DNA of 64,000 nucleotides, taken from Micromonospora lupini. GTDB lineage: Bacteria > Actinomycetota > Actinomycetes > Mycobacteriales > Micromonosporaceae. A model generated the notes under the pieces. It was given only the letters and a program-made list of their open reading frames with translations, made no database searches and was not told where the DNA came from. Positions 33,193 through 40,317 of the stretch are shown piece by piece; the first letter of the stretch is position 1, and each line of letters starts with the position of its first letter. The DNA lies in the NCBI RefSeq assembly GCF_026342015.1, contig NZ_JAPENL010000002.1, positions 749,001 through 813,000 of the forward strand, given 5' to 3'. Both the position numbers and the translations under genes were made by a program.

Positions 33193-34137
33193 TCAGATCG
33201 GTTCCAGTTGATCGAGTCGGCGGAGGATGACCCCCTCCCGCAGTGCCCACGGGCAGATGTCCAGCGAGTCCAGGTCGAGCCTGCGCATCACCGCCTCGGC
33301 GACCACCGCGCCCGCCAGCAACTGGTGGGCCCGGCCCGCGCTGACCCCCTCCAACTCCATCAACTGGGTCGGCGGAATGTGCCGGATGAAGCCGATGACC
33401 TGCCGCAGACCGGCACGGGTCAGGCTCCGCCGCACCCAGAGCCCGGCCCCGGACGGCGCCGCGCCGGCCAGTCGCGCCAGGGTGCGGAACGTCTTCGAGG
33501 TGGCCACCGCCCGACCCCAGCCCACCTCGGTCATCTGGTCGACCACCTTGTCCAGCCGGCCGTCCACGTACTCCCGCAGCTTGTCGACGGCCTCGGCGGA
33601 CGGCGGCGTCGCGCTGTCCGGGTCGACCCGCAGCCGCTCCCGGGTCAGGCGGCCGGCGCCGAGCGGCAGCGAGATCGCCGCGTCCGGGTCCTCGTCGATC
33701 CCGGCGGCGATCTCCAGGGAGCCGCCACCGATGTCGAGCACCAGCAGGCGCCCCGCAGACCAGCCGAACCAACGCCGCACCGCCAGGAAGGTCATCCGCG
33801 CCTCGTCCGCGCCGGAGAGCACCTCCAGGCGTACGCCGGTCTCGTCGCGGACCCGGGCGAGCACGTCGGCCGCGTTTGTCGCGTCACGCACCGCCGACGT
33901 GGCGAACGCGATCAGGTCGTCGGCCTCCAGCCCCGTGGCCGCCGCCTTGGCCATGCCGACAGCCTTGACCAGGCCGTCCGAACCGGCCTCGGTCAACGCG
34001 CCGTCCGGGCCGATCTGCTCGGCGAGACGCAGGACGACCTTCTCCGAGTGCGCCGGCCAGGGGTGCGCGCCGTGGTGCGCGTCGACCACCAGGAGGTGCA
34101 CCGTGTTGGATCCGACGTCGAGGACACCCAGTCGCAT
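33193..34137 (-). CDS. Exopolyphosphatase, Ppx/GppA family
   Basis: A 314-residue enzyme of the actin-like ATPase fold. MRLGVLDVGSNTVHLLVVD is the first phosphate loop; ATSAVRDATNAADVL and LLVLDIGGGSLEIAAG are the second and third. The short length matches actinobacterial Ppx1-like proteins, which hydrolyse inorganic polyphosphate or pppGpp. An isomerase gene follows on the same strand 76 bases away. TAGGGT seven bases before the ATG suggests a leaderless start. Confidence 0.94.
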   Translation of the reverse strand: MRLGVLDVGSNTVHLLVVDAHHGAHPWPAHSEKVVLRLAEQIGPDGALTEAGSDGLVKAVGMAKAAATGLEADDLIAFATSAVRDATNAADVLARVRDETGVRLEVLSGADEARMTFLAVRRWFGWSAGRLLVLDIGGGSLEIAAGIDEDPDAAISLPLGAGRLTRERLRVDPDSATPPSAEAVDKLREYVDGRLDKVVDQMTEVGWGRAVATSKTFRTLARLAGAAPSGAGLWVRRSLTRAGLRQVIGFIRHIPPTQLMELEGVSAGRAHQLLAGAVVAEAVMRRLDLDSLDICPWALREGVILRRLDQLEPI

Positions 34138-34144
34138 GGTGAAG

Positions 34145-34150
34145 ACCCTA
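34145..34150 (-). promoter_or_regulatory. -10 element of a leaderless promoter (Ppx/GppA)
   Basis: Minus-strand TAGGGT ends seven bases before the ATG at 34137. Confidence 0.5.
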
Positions 34151-34198
34151 GGTGCAACACGTTCGTGCGGCTCGCCGGCCTGCCGACGTCACCGCGCG

Positions 34199-34204
34199 TA
34201 CGCT
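34199..34204 (+). promoter_or_regulatory. -10 element of a leaderless promoter (Cys-rich protein)
   Basis: TACGCT ends seven bases before the GTG at 34212, selecting this over the ATG at 34218. Confidence 0.5.
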
Positions 34205-34211
34205 GGTCCGG

Positions 34212-35015
34212 GTGACGATGGAGCTTCGCGTGCTGGTGGACGATCCGGGCGACCCGCGCAGCCGCGAGGTGCCGCTGGACTTTCCCCGGGAGTGGATCGA
34301 GTTCGCCGACCCGGCGGACGAGACCCACCTGATCCGGGCCGACCTGACCTGGCTGCTGTCCCGCTGGACCTGCATCTTCGGTCAGGGCTGTCACGGCATC
34401 ATCGCCGGCCGGTCCGCCGACGGCTGCTGCTCGCACGGGGCGTTCTTCACCGACTCGGACGACGAGAAACGTGTCCGCAACGCCGTCAAGCGGCTCACCC
34501 CGTCGACCTGGCAGCACTTCCGCCGCGGTTTCAAGAACTGGACCGACGAGGACACGATCGACGGCAAGAATCCGGCACGCCGCACCGCCACCCAGGGCGC
34601 CGACGGGCCGTGCGTCTTCCTCAACGACGCCGACTTCGCCGGCGGCGGAGGCTGCGCGCTGCACGCCCAGGCGCTGCGCGACGGGGTGCACCCGCTGGAA
34701 TACAAGCCGGACGTCTGCTGGCAACTGCCGATCCGGCGGGACCAGGACTGGGTCAAGCGCCCCGACAACTCCAAGGTGCTGGTCTCCACGCTGTCCGAGT
34801 TCGACAGGCGGGGCTGGGGCGCAGGCGGCCACGATCTGGACTGGTGGTGCACCTCCTCGACGGACGCCCACGTGGGCACCGAGCCGATGTACCTGTCCTA
34901 CGGGCCGGAGCTGACCGCGCTCATCGGCACCGCCGCGTACGAACGGCTGGCCGAGCTGTGCGCGGCCCGGGTGAAGCAGGGCATGGTCGCCCCCCACCCC
35001 GCCGACAATCTGTAG
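34212..35015 (+). CDS. Cysteine-rich putative metal-binding protein (DUF3109/YkgJ-like)
   Basis: A 267-residue protein with nine cysteines, most in short clusters: WTCIFGQGC, DGCCSHG, GPCVFLND, GGGGCALH and KPDVCWQ. This pattern resembles the Fe/Zn-chelating YkgJ/DUF3109 group. No catalytic motif was recognised. The N-terminal part contains an acidic EFADPADETHLIRAD segment and the C-terminal part has conserved-looking Trp/Asp residues (GHDLDWWCTSS). It is divergent from the Ppx/GppA gene, with the two -10 boxes 48 bases apart. Function unknown. Confidence 0.75.
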   Translation: MTMELRVLVDDPGDPRSREVPLDFPREWIEFADPADETHLIRADLTWLLSRWTCIFGQGCHGIIAGRSADGCCSHGAFFTDSDDEKRVRNAVKRLTPSTWQHFRRGFKNWTDEDTIDGKNPARRTATQGADGPCVFLNDADFAGGGGCALHAQALRDGVHPLEYKPDVCWQLPIRRDQDWVKRPDNSKVLVSTLSEFDRRGWGAGGHDLDWWCTSSTDAHVGTEPMYLSYGPELTALIGTAAYERLAELCAARVKQGMVAPHPADNL

Positions 35016-35018
35016 CTC

Positions 35019-35597
35019 TCAGCGCAACGCCGCGTCGACGAGCGTGCGGGCGCTGCGCCGGGCCGCGTCGGCGGTCACCGGGTCGCCGTCCAGCACACCG
35101 CCGGCGAGCCCGCCGTCGAGCAGCAGGGTGAGCTGCCGGGCGAGCAACTCCGGGTCGGGCGCACCGGCCTGCCGGGCCAGCTCCGTCACCCAGGCCCGGA
35201 CCACGGTCTTGTGCTCGACCGTGCGAGCGTGCACCGCCCCGCCGGCCGGTGACTCGGCGGCCGTGTTGATGAACGCGCAACCGTGGTAGCCGTCCCGCCG
35301 ACAGGCGCCCGCCAACGCGTCGAACATCCCGACCAACTGGTCGCGCGGCTCGTCGCCGGCATCCCGGGCCGCGGCGCGCAGCGCGCCGAACCACGCCTGG
35401 TCGACCCGGTCGAGGTACGCCAGCACCAGGTCGTCCTTGCGCGGGAAGTGCTTGTAGAGCGTCGCCTTGGCCACGCCCGACTCGGCGATGACCGTGTCCA
35501 CCCCGACGCCCCGGGGCCCGTGGGCGTAGAAGAGCCGGAACGCGGTCTCCAGGATCCGGTCCCGGGCCGAGCCGGCCGGTGTGCGCTGGGCAGGCAT
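35019..35597 (-). CDS. TetR/AcrR family transcriptional regulator
   Basis: A 192-residue repressor. The helix-turn-helix is ILETAFRLFYAHGPRGVGVDTVIAES with VAKATLYKHFPRKDDLVLAYL. The C-terminal domain (RDQLVGMFDALAGACRRDGYHGCAFINTAAE) is typical of the group that senses electrophiles or small hydrophobic ligands. ATG at 35597 is chosen because GAGGGAG lies at the right spacing. An AGACAG...GTCT dyad lies 40 bases upstream, and a very similar one lies before the oxidoreductase gene at 36705. It probably controls both. Confidence 0.92.
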   Translation of the reverse strand: MPAQRTPAGSARDRILETAFRLFYAHGPRGVGVDTVIAESGVAKATLYKHFPRKDDLVLAYLDRVDQAWFGALRAAARDAGDEPRDQLVGMFDALAGACRRDGYHGCAFINTAAESPAGGAVHARTVEHKTVVRAWVTELARQAGAPDPELLARQLTLLLDGGLAGGVLDGDPVTADAARRSARTLVDAALR

Positions 35598-35636
35598 CGG
35601 CACTCCCTCGTGGTGCTGGTGGCGGGCCGATTCTAC

Positions 35637-35650
35637 AGACAGCTCCGTCT
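35637..35650. promoter_or_regulatory. Candidate TetR operator upstream of the tetR gene
   Basis: AGACAGCTCCGTCT is a dyad with outer arms AGAC/GTCT. It shares the form AGACAG-N-YCYGTCT with the site at 36632-36645. Confidence 0.5.
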
Positions 35651-35767
35651 ACTGCCGCCGCCCGAGCCCCCTGCCCCCGCGGCGGGGCCGCCCGGCCTCG
35701 ACGAGTACCTGCGTCCGCGACATGGCGATGCCGGCACCCCGGCCGACGTCCCCAGGGGCAACTCCCA

Positions 35768-35811
35768 CTGCCTCCATGCTGCCTCCATGCTGCCTGCGTG
35801 CTGCCTGCAAG
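35768..35811. repeat. Four tandem 11-bp repeats
   Basis: CTGCCTCCATG occurs twice exactly, then CTGCCTGCGTG and CTGCCTGCAAG, end to end. Confidence 0.85.
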
Positions 35812-35855
35812 CGCCGCAACACCCCGTCGCCAGCAGCCGCCGGCATGGGTCGCAA

Positions 35856-36169
35856 TGCCTTTGGAGCTGAGAGCTCCGACGTCATCGGCAGATCATTCGT
35901 CCGGACATCCGGTGGATCACACATCCGAGATCCAGGCCGAATGACCTGTCCACGATCAACGACAAATGCTGGGTCCGCGATCAACGCCGGACGACCGGTC
36001 CACGATCAACGGCGGACGACCGGTCCACGATCAACGGCGGACGACCGGTCCACGATCAACGCCCGAGGACCGGTCCACCATCAACGCCGGAGGACCGGTC
36101 CACCATCAACGGCCGACGGCTTGATTGGGATCAGCGACTGATTCGTTTGCGGCATCAGCTCCAAAGGCA
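35856..36169. repeat. 314-bp element bounded by a perfect 15-bp inverted repeat
   Basis: TGCCTTTGGAGCTGA (35856-35870) is the exact reverse complement of TCAGCTCCAAAGGCA (36155-36169). Between them lie the seven 25-bp repeats. The left end also forms a small hairpin, GGAGCT-GAG-AGCTCC. No transposase and no target duplication were seen. It could be a MITE-like or regulatory element. Confidence 0.65.
35947..36121. repeat. Seven tandem 25-bp repeats
   Basis: The core GGTCCACGATCAAC followed by an 11-base G/C-rich segment recurs at exactly 25-bp steps: copies start at 35947, 35972, 35997, 36022, 36047, 36072 and 36097. Copies at 35997 and 36022 are identical; the outer copies are degenerate. 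There are no spacers, so it is not a CRISPR array. The repeats resemble iterons in size, but no replication gene is near. Confidence 0.9.
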
Positions 36170-36218
36170 CAGCAGCATGCCCGGCCGACAGCGGCCCGGA
36201 ATCGGCCGGGAATCGGCC

Positions 36219-36591
36219 GGGCCGGGCCAAGCCGGCCGGGCCGGGCCGGGCCAAGCCAAGCCGGCCGAGCCGGGCCGAGCCGGGCCGAGCCGAGCCGAGC
36301 CGAGCCGAGCCGAGCCGAGCCGAGCCATGCCGAGCCGAGCCGAGCCGGGCCGAGCCGAGCCGGGCCGAGCCGAGCCGGGCCGGGCCGAGCCGGGCCGGGC
36401 CGAGCCGAGCCGAGCCAAGCCGAGCCAAGCCGAGCCGAGCCAAGCCGAGCCGAGCCGGGCCAAGCCGAGCCAAGCCGAGCCGGGCCGGGCCGAGCCGGGC
36501 CAAGCCGAGCCGGGCCGGGCCGGGCCGGGCCGGGCCGGGCCGGGCCGGGCCGGGCCGGGCCGGGCCGGGCCGGGCCGGGCCGGGCCGGGCC
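36219..36591. repeat. Pentanucleotide satellite (GGGCC/GAGCC/AAGCC), about 74 units
   Basis: The segment is built almost wholly from 5-bp units ending in GCC, with two 4-bp GGCC interruptions and one ATGCC. The left part mixes GAGCC, AAGCC and GGGCC; the last 16 units (36512-36591) are pure GGGCC. The units keep every forward frame open and create spurious long Ala/Arg/Ser/Pro-repeat proteins. It ends 113 bases before the start of the oxidoreductase gene. Confidence 0.95.
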
Positions 36592-36631
36592 GGGTCGCAG
36601 GCCACCTCCGGAGACGCCAGGGGCAGCGGGC

Positions 36632-36653
36632 AGACAGACCTGTCTGTTAGCCT
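36632..36653 (+). promoter_or_regulatory. TetR-type operator and -10 box before the oxidoreductase gene
   Basis: AGACAGACCTGTCT (36632-36645) is a 14-bp dyad matching at 12 positions. TAGCCT (36648-36653) directly after it is a -10 candidate. A GGAGG ribosome site sits about ten bases before the ATG at 36705. Confidence 0.55.
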
Positions 36654-36704
36654 GCTCGCAACCGGCGCGACGCCACTCCGCGCCCGAGTGGAGGATCGAT
36701 CGAC

Positions 36705-37358
36705 ATGCGCATCGCAGTTCTCGGCACCGGCTCGGTCGGCAGGACCATCAGCGCCCGCGCGGCGGAGCTGGGCCACCAGGTCACCATCGGCACCCGGGAC
36801 GTCGCGACCACCCTGGCCGGCGACTACGCCGCCTGGACCGCGGAGCACCCCGAAGTGGGCCTGGCAACCCAGGCAGACGCCGCCGCAGGCGCCGAGCTGG
36901 TGGTCAACGCCACCAGTGGCAGCGGCTCCCTGCCGGCGCTCACCGCGGCCGGCGCGGCGAACCTGGCCGGCAAGGTTCTGCTCGACATCGCCAACCCGCT
37001 CGACTTCAGCGCAGGCTTCCCGCCCACCCTGACCGTGCCGGACACCGACTCCCTCGCCGAGCAGATCCAGCGGGAGTTTCCGCAGGCCAGGGTGGTCAAG
37101 TCACTCAACACGCTGACCGCCGAGCTGATGGTGCGCCCGCGCCGGCTCGCCGACGGCGCGCACAGCGTGTTCGTCTCCGGCGACGACGCGGAGGCCAAGC
37201 GGATCGTCACCGGGCTGCTCGTCAGCTTCGGCCACACCGATGTGATCGACCTCGGTGACCTCTCCACCGCTCGCGGCACCGAGATGCTGATGCCGCTCTG
37301 GTTGCGGCTCTACGGCAGGCTCGGCACCGCCGACTTCAATTTCAAGGTCGTCCGCTGA
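36705..37358 (+). CDS. NAD(P)-binding oxidoreductase (F420-dependent NADP reductase-like)
   Basis: A 217-residue protein. MRIAVLGTGSVGRTISARAAELGHQVTIGTRD is the NADP-binding Rossmann start. The fold matches coenzyme F420-dependent NADP oxidoreductases and NAD(P)-binding proteins of the 6PGDH-like group: VVNATSGSGSLPAL, LLDIANPLDFS and VVKSLNTLTAELMV are in order. Micromonosporaceae make F420, so F420 is a plausible cofactor. The gene lies between the pentanucleotide satellite and a strong terminator, and its operator matches that of the TetR gene beyond the repeats. Confidence 0.87.
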   Translation: MRIAVLGTGSVGRTISARAAELGHQVTIGTRDVATTLAGDYAAWTAEHPEVGLATQADAAAGAELVVNATSGSGSLPALTAAGAANLAGKVLLDIANPLDFSAGFPPTLTVPDTDSLAEQIQREFPQARVVKSLNTLTAELMVRPRRLADGAHSVFVSGDDAEAKRIVTGLLVSFGHTDVIDLGDLSTARGTEMLMPLWLRLYGRLGTADFNFKVVR

Positions 37359-37373
37359 GCGGACCCCGACAGC

Positions 37374-37410
37374 CCGAAGGGGGCCCACGCCGAGCGTGGG
37401 CCCCCTTCGG
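37374..37410. terminator. Bidirectional terminator between the oxidoreductase and regX3
   Basis: A perfect 17-bp stem with a 3-base loop: CCGAAGGGGGCCCACGC (37374-37390), loop CGA and the reverse complement at 37394-37410. It serves both converging genes. Confidence 0.85.
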
Positions 37411-37419
37411 ATCGGCCGA

Positions 37420-38121
37420 TCACGGCTCGAACTTGTACCCCAGGCCCCGCACCGTGACGATGAAACGCGGCGCCGACGGCTCCGGCTCGATCTTGGAGCG
37501 CAGCCGCTTGACGTGCACATCAAGCGTCTTGGTGTCGCCTACGTAGTCGGCGCCCCAGACCCGGTCGATGAGCTGGCCACGGGTCAGCACCCGGCCCGCG
37601 TTGCGCAGCAGCAGCTCCAGCAGCTCGAACTCCTTGAGCGGCAGCTGCACGGCCCCACCCTCGACGGTCACCACGTGCCGCTCGATGTCCATCCGGACCG
37701 GGCCCGCGGCCAGCGTCGGGGCGCCCGCCTCGGCCACCTCCGGGCTCTGCCGGCGCAGCACCGCGCGGATCCGCGCGACCAGCTCCCGGGGAGAGTACGG
37801 CTTGGTGACGTAGTCGTCGGCGCCGATCTCCAGGCCGACCACCTTGTCGATCTCGCTGTCCCGCGCGGTGACCATGATGATCGGTACGGCCGAGCGCTGC
37901 CGGAGCTGCCGGCACACCTCGGTCCCCGACATCTCGGGCAACATCAGGTCGAGCAGCACGATGTCGGCGCCGGTTCGGTCGAACTCGGTGAGGGCATCGG
38001 TGCCGGTCGCGGCGACCGAGACCTCGAAGCCCTCCTTACGGAGCATGTACGACAGGGCGTCGGAGAACGACTCCTCGTCCTCGACCACCAGAACGCGGCT
38101 CAACGGGGATTTCCTTTCCAT
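37420..38121 (-). CDS. regX3: Phosphate-responsive response regulator (RegX3/PhoP type)
   Basis: A 233-residue OmpR-family regulator. The receiver has VLVVEDEESF, phospho-acceptor D58 in IVLLDLMLPEMSG, the Thr in IMVTARD and the lysine in VTKPYSPREL. The C-terminal winged helix ends DTKTLDVHVKRLRSK ... IVTVRGLGYKFEP. The sensor gene follows upstream on the same strand by five bases, and PhoU is encoded divergently, as in mycobacteria and Streptomyces. It controls phosphate-starvation genes. Confidence 0.95.
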   Translation of the reverse strand: MERKSPLSRVLVVEDEESFSDALSYMLRKEGFEVSVAATGTDALTEFDRTGADIVLLDLMLPEMSGTEVCRQLRQRSAVPIIMVTARDSEIDKVVGLEIGADDYVTKPYSPRELVARIRAVLRRQSPEVAEAGAPTLAAGPVRMDIERHVVTVEGGAVQLPLKEFELLELLLRNAGRVLTRGQLIDRVWGADYVGDTKTLDVHVKRLRSKIEPEPSAPRFIVTVRGLGYKFEP

Positions 38122-38126
38122 TGCTG

Positions 38127-39407
38127 TCAGACCTGCCGAAGCTCGGCCGGACCGGCCTCGATCCCAACCGGCGGCAGTGTCGCCAGCAGGTCGTCAGGTG
38201 GGCTGGCGGGCAACCGTAGGGTGAACGTCGATCCACCCCCAAGAGTGCTCGACACCTCCACCCGACCGCCATGGTTGCTCGCGATGTGTTTCACGATGGC
38301 CAGGCCGAGCCCGGTGCCACCGGTGGCGCGCGAGCGAGCCTGGTCGGCCCGGTAGAACCGTTCGAAGATCCGGTCCACGTCCGTCGGGGCGATGCCGATG
38401 CCCTGGTCGGCGACCGCGACCTCGACATGTTCGTCGTCCCCGCGGAGGGTGACCCGCACGGTGGTGTCCTCGCCCGAGTAGTTGATGGCGTTCTCCACCA
38501 GGTTCGCCACGGCCGTGGCGAGCTGACTGTCACTGCCGTACGCGGTGAGACCGCGCTGGCCGTCGACCGTCACCTCGACCCCCCTGGCGGCGGCCGTGGT
38601 GCGGGTGCGGTCGACCACCTCGGCGATCACCCAGTCGAGCGCGACGGGCTCCGGTGGCGGCTGCGGCTCGGCGCCCTGGAGCCGGGTCAGCTCAAGCAAC
38701 TCCTGCACCAGCCGGCCCAACCGGGTCGACTCGTGCTGGATCCGTTCGGCGAACCGGCGGGCGGCGACCAGGTCCTCGGAGAGGTCGGGTACCGCCGCGT
38801 CGGCCGGCTCGGTGGCGTCCAGCAGCGCCTCGGCGAGCAGTTGGAGCGCGCCGATCGGTGTCTTGAGCTCGTGGCTCACGTTCGCCACGAAGTCACGTCG
38901 GACCCGGGTCAACCGGTGCGACTCGGTCACGTCGACCGCCTCCACGGCGATGAACCCGTTCCCGATACTCATGGCCCGCAGGTGCACGCCCAGCGGGTTC
39001 TCCCCCGCGCTGTCGCGACCCCGCGGCAGGTCCAGCTCGATCTCGCGCCGCACGCCGGTGCGCCGCACCTGGCCCGCGAGGGTACGGATCAACGGGTGCG
39101 CGGCGATCGAGCCCGGGGTGCTGCCGGTACGCAGCAGACCCATCGCGCGGGCGGCCGGGTTGATCAGCACGGGCACGTCGTCGTTGTCCAGTACCACGAC
39201 ACCGGCCCGGAGCGAATCGATCGTCCGGCGGCCGAGCCCGGCCTGCTGCTCGTCGGCTATCGCGGGCCTCCCCCTGCTCCAGCGGGAGCTCGCGCTGCCC
39301 GTCGACGTGGAGCGGCCGCGCGCCGGCAGGAACCGGGGCAGCAGGAGGCCGACGACCAGTCCGGTCGCCAACGCCACGGCCACCACGACCGCCACCGCCC
39401 ACTCCAC
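38127..39407 (-). CDS. senX3: Phosphate-sensing histidine kinase (SenX3/PhoR type)
   Basis: A 426-residue kinase. An N-terminal TM (VAVVVAVALATGLVVGLLLP, about 4-24) is followed by a linker, a PAS-like domain (about 60-155), the HisKA box FVANVSHELKTPIGALQLLAEALLD and an ATPase domain with NLVENAINYSGEDT, VADQGIGIAP and GTGLGLAIVKHI. It is the SenX3/PhoR class with a single TM and a PAS domain. It lies five bases upstream of regX3. Its start faces phoU across a 200-bp gap with PHO-box-like repeats. Confidence 0.95.
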   Translation of the reverse strand: MEWAVAVVVAVALATGLVVGLLLPRFLPARGRSTSTGSASSRWSRGRPAIADEQQAGLGRRTIDSLRAGVVVLDNDDVPVLINPAARAMGLLRTGSTPGSIAAHPLIRTLAGQVRRTGVRREIELDLPRGRDSAGENPLGVHLRAMSIGNGFIAVEAVDVTESHRLTRVRRDFVANVSHELKTPIGALQLLAEALLDATEPADAAVPDLSEDLVAARRFAERIQHESTRLGRLVQELLELTRLQGAEPQPPPEPVALDWVIAEVVDRTRTTAAARGVEVTVDGQRGLTAYGSDSQLATAVANLVENAINYSGEDTTVRVTLRGDDEHVEVAVADQGIGIAPTDVDRIFERFYRADQARSRATGGTGLGLAIVKHIASNHGGRVEVSSTLGGGSTFTLRLPASPPDDLLATLPPVGIEAGPAELRQV

Positions 39408-39479
39408 CCGGCGATCGTAGGGTCATTGTTAACCTGGCTACCACACAGAACGGGACGAACCACCCGCACTTTCGGAAGT

Positions 39480-39522
39480 GTTCACCCCCACGTCTGGAGT
39501 CGTTCACCGTGGTTCATCCGGG
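39480..39522. promoter_or_regulatory. Candidate PHO boxes between senX3 and phoU
   Basis: GTTCACC at 39480, GTTCACC at 39502 and GTTCATC at 39512 resemble the direct-repeat half-sites bound by PhoP/RegX3 in actinobacteria. Spacing is 22 and 10 bases, so one step is off the usual 11-bp register. TACCGT at 39540-39545 could be a -10 for phoU. Confidence 0.5.
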
Positions 39523-39607
39523 ATCCGTTCGCGCGCCCTACCGTTGGCGTCGCACCTGCTCAACCCCTGCGCCGACACCCGTCGGCGGCGACCGACCACA
39601 GGACGTG

Positions 39608-40264
39608 ATGATGCGCGACGAGTTCCGGGCCGACCTCCAGATCGTCAGCCAACTGCTGGTGGACATGGCGGAGGGCGTCCGCGCTGCCATGCGCCAGGCC
39701 ACCCGGGCCCTGCTCACCGCCGACCGGCAGGCCGCCGAGACGGTCATCGAGCGGGACGCCGAGATCGACGACCTCTACCGGCACGTCGAGGAGCGGGTGT
39801 GTGACCTGCTCGCCCGGCAGGCGCCGGTCGCCTCCGACCTGCGTGCCATGATCACCGCGCTGCACGTGGCGGCCGACCTGGAGCGGATGGGCGACCTGGC
39901 CGACCACGTGGCGAAGACGGCGCTGCGCCGCCACCCCTCGCCCGCCGTACCTGCCGAGCTGCGGACGATCTTCACCGAGATGGCCGACATCGCCGACCGG
40001 ATGGCGGTGAAGATCGGTTCGGTGCTGGCCAAGCCCGACGTCGACCTGGCCGGCGAGCTGGACCGGGACGACGACGCCATGGACGAGCTACACAAGAGCC
40101 TGTTCGCGGTGCTGCTCGGCGACGACTGGCCGTACGGGGTGGAGACCGCAATCGACGCCACCCTGCTGGGCCGCTTCTACGAACGCTTCGCCGACCACGC
40201 GGTAAACGCCGGCGAGCACGTGATCTACCTGATCACCGGGGAGAGTACGCCCACCGGCAACTGA
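39608..40264 (+). CDS. phoU: Phosphate transport system regulator PhoU
   Basis: A 218-residue all-helical protein made of two PhoU repeats: MMRDEFRADLQIVSQLLVDMAEGVRAAM in the first and VETAIDATLLGRFYERFADHAVNAGEHV in the second. DAEIDDLYRHVEERVCDLL and LRAMITALHVAADLERMGDLADHVAK carry the metal-binding acidic residues. It modulates the SenX3/RegX3 system and Pst transport. It faces senX3 across the PHO-like region. The second ATG (39611) could be the real start. Confidence 0.95.
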   Translation: MMRDEFRADLQIVSQLLVDMAEGVRAAMRQATRALLTADRQAAETVIERDAEIDDLYRHVEERVCDLLARQAPVASDLRAMITALHVAADLERMGDLADHVAKTALRRHPSPAVPAELRTIFTEMADIADRMAVKIGSVLAKPDVDLAGELDRDDDAMDELHKSLFAVLLGDDWPYGVETAIDATLLGRFYERFADHAVNAGEHVIYLITGESTPTGN

Positions 40265-40272
40265 CAGACGTC

Positions 40273-40309
40273 AGAAAGGGGGCCCCTGCGTCGCAGGGGC
40301 CCCCTTTCT
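40273..40309. terminator. Bidirectional terminator between phoU and gpmA
   Basis: AGAAAGGGGGCCCCTGCG (40273-40290) and its reverse complement (40292-40309) are separated by one base, a nearly perfect palindrome with an effective loop around GCGTCGC. T-rich ends on both strands make it a good terminator for both converging genes. Confidence 0.88.
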
Positions 40310-40317
40310 CTGCTCTC

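Noticed and set aside
35947..36121. CRISPR array
   Set aside because: The 25-bp units are contiguous with no unique spacers, and no cas gene is in the window.
36125..37258. Long Ala/Arg/Ser/Pro-repeat proteins in several frames across the repeat region
   Set aside because: A 5-bp unit without stops opens every forward frame. The proteins follow from the satellite, not from selection.
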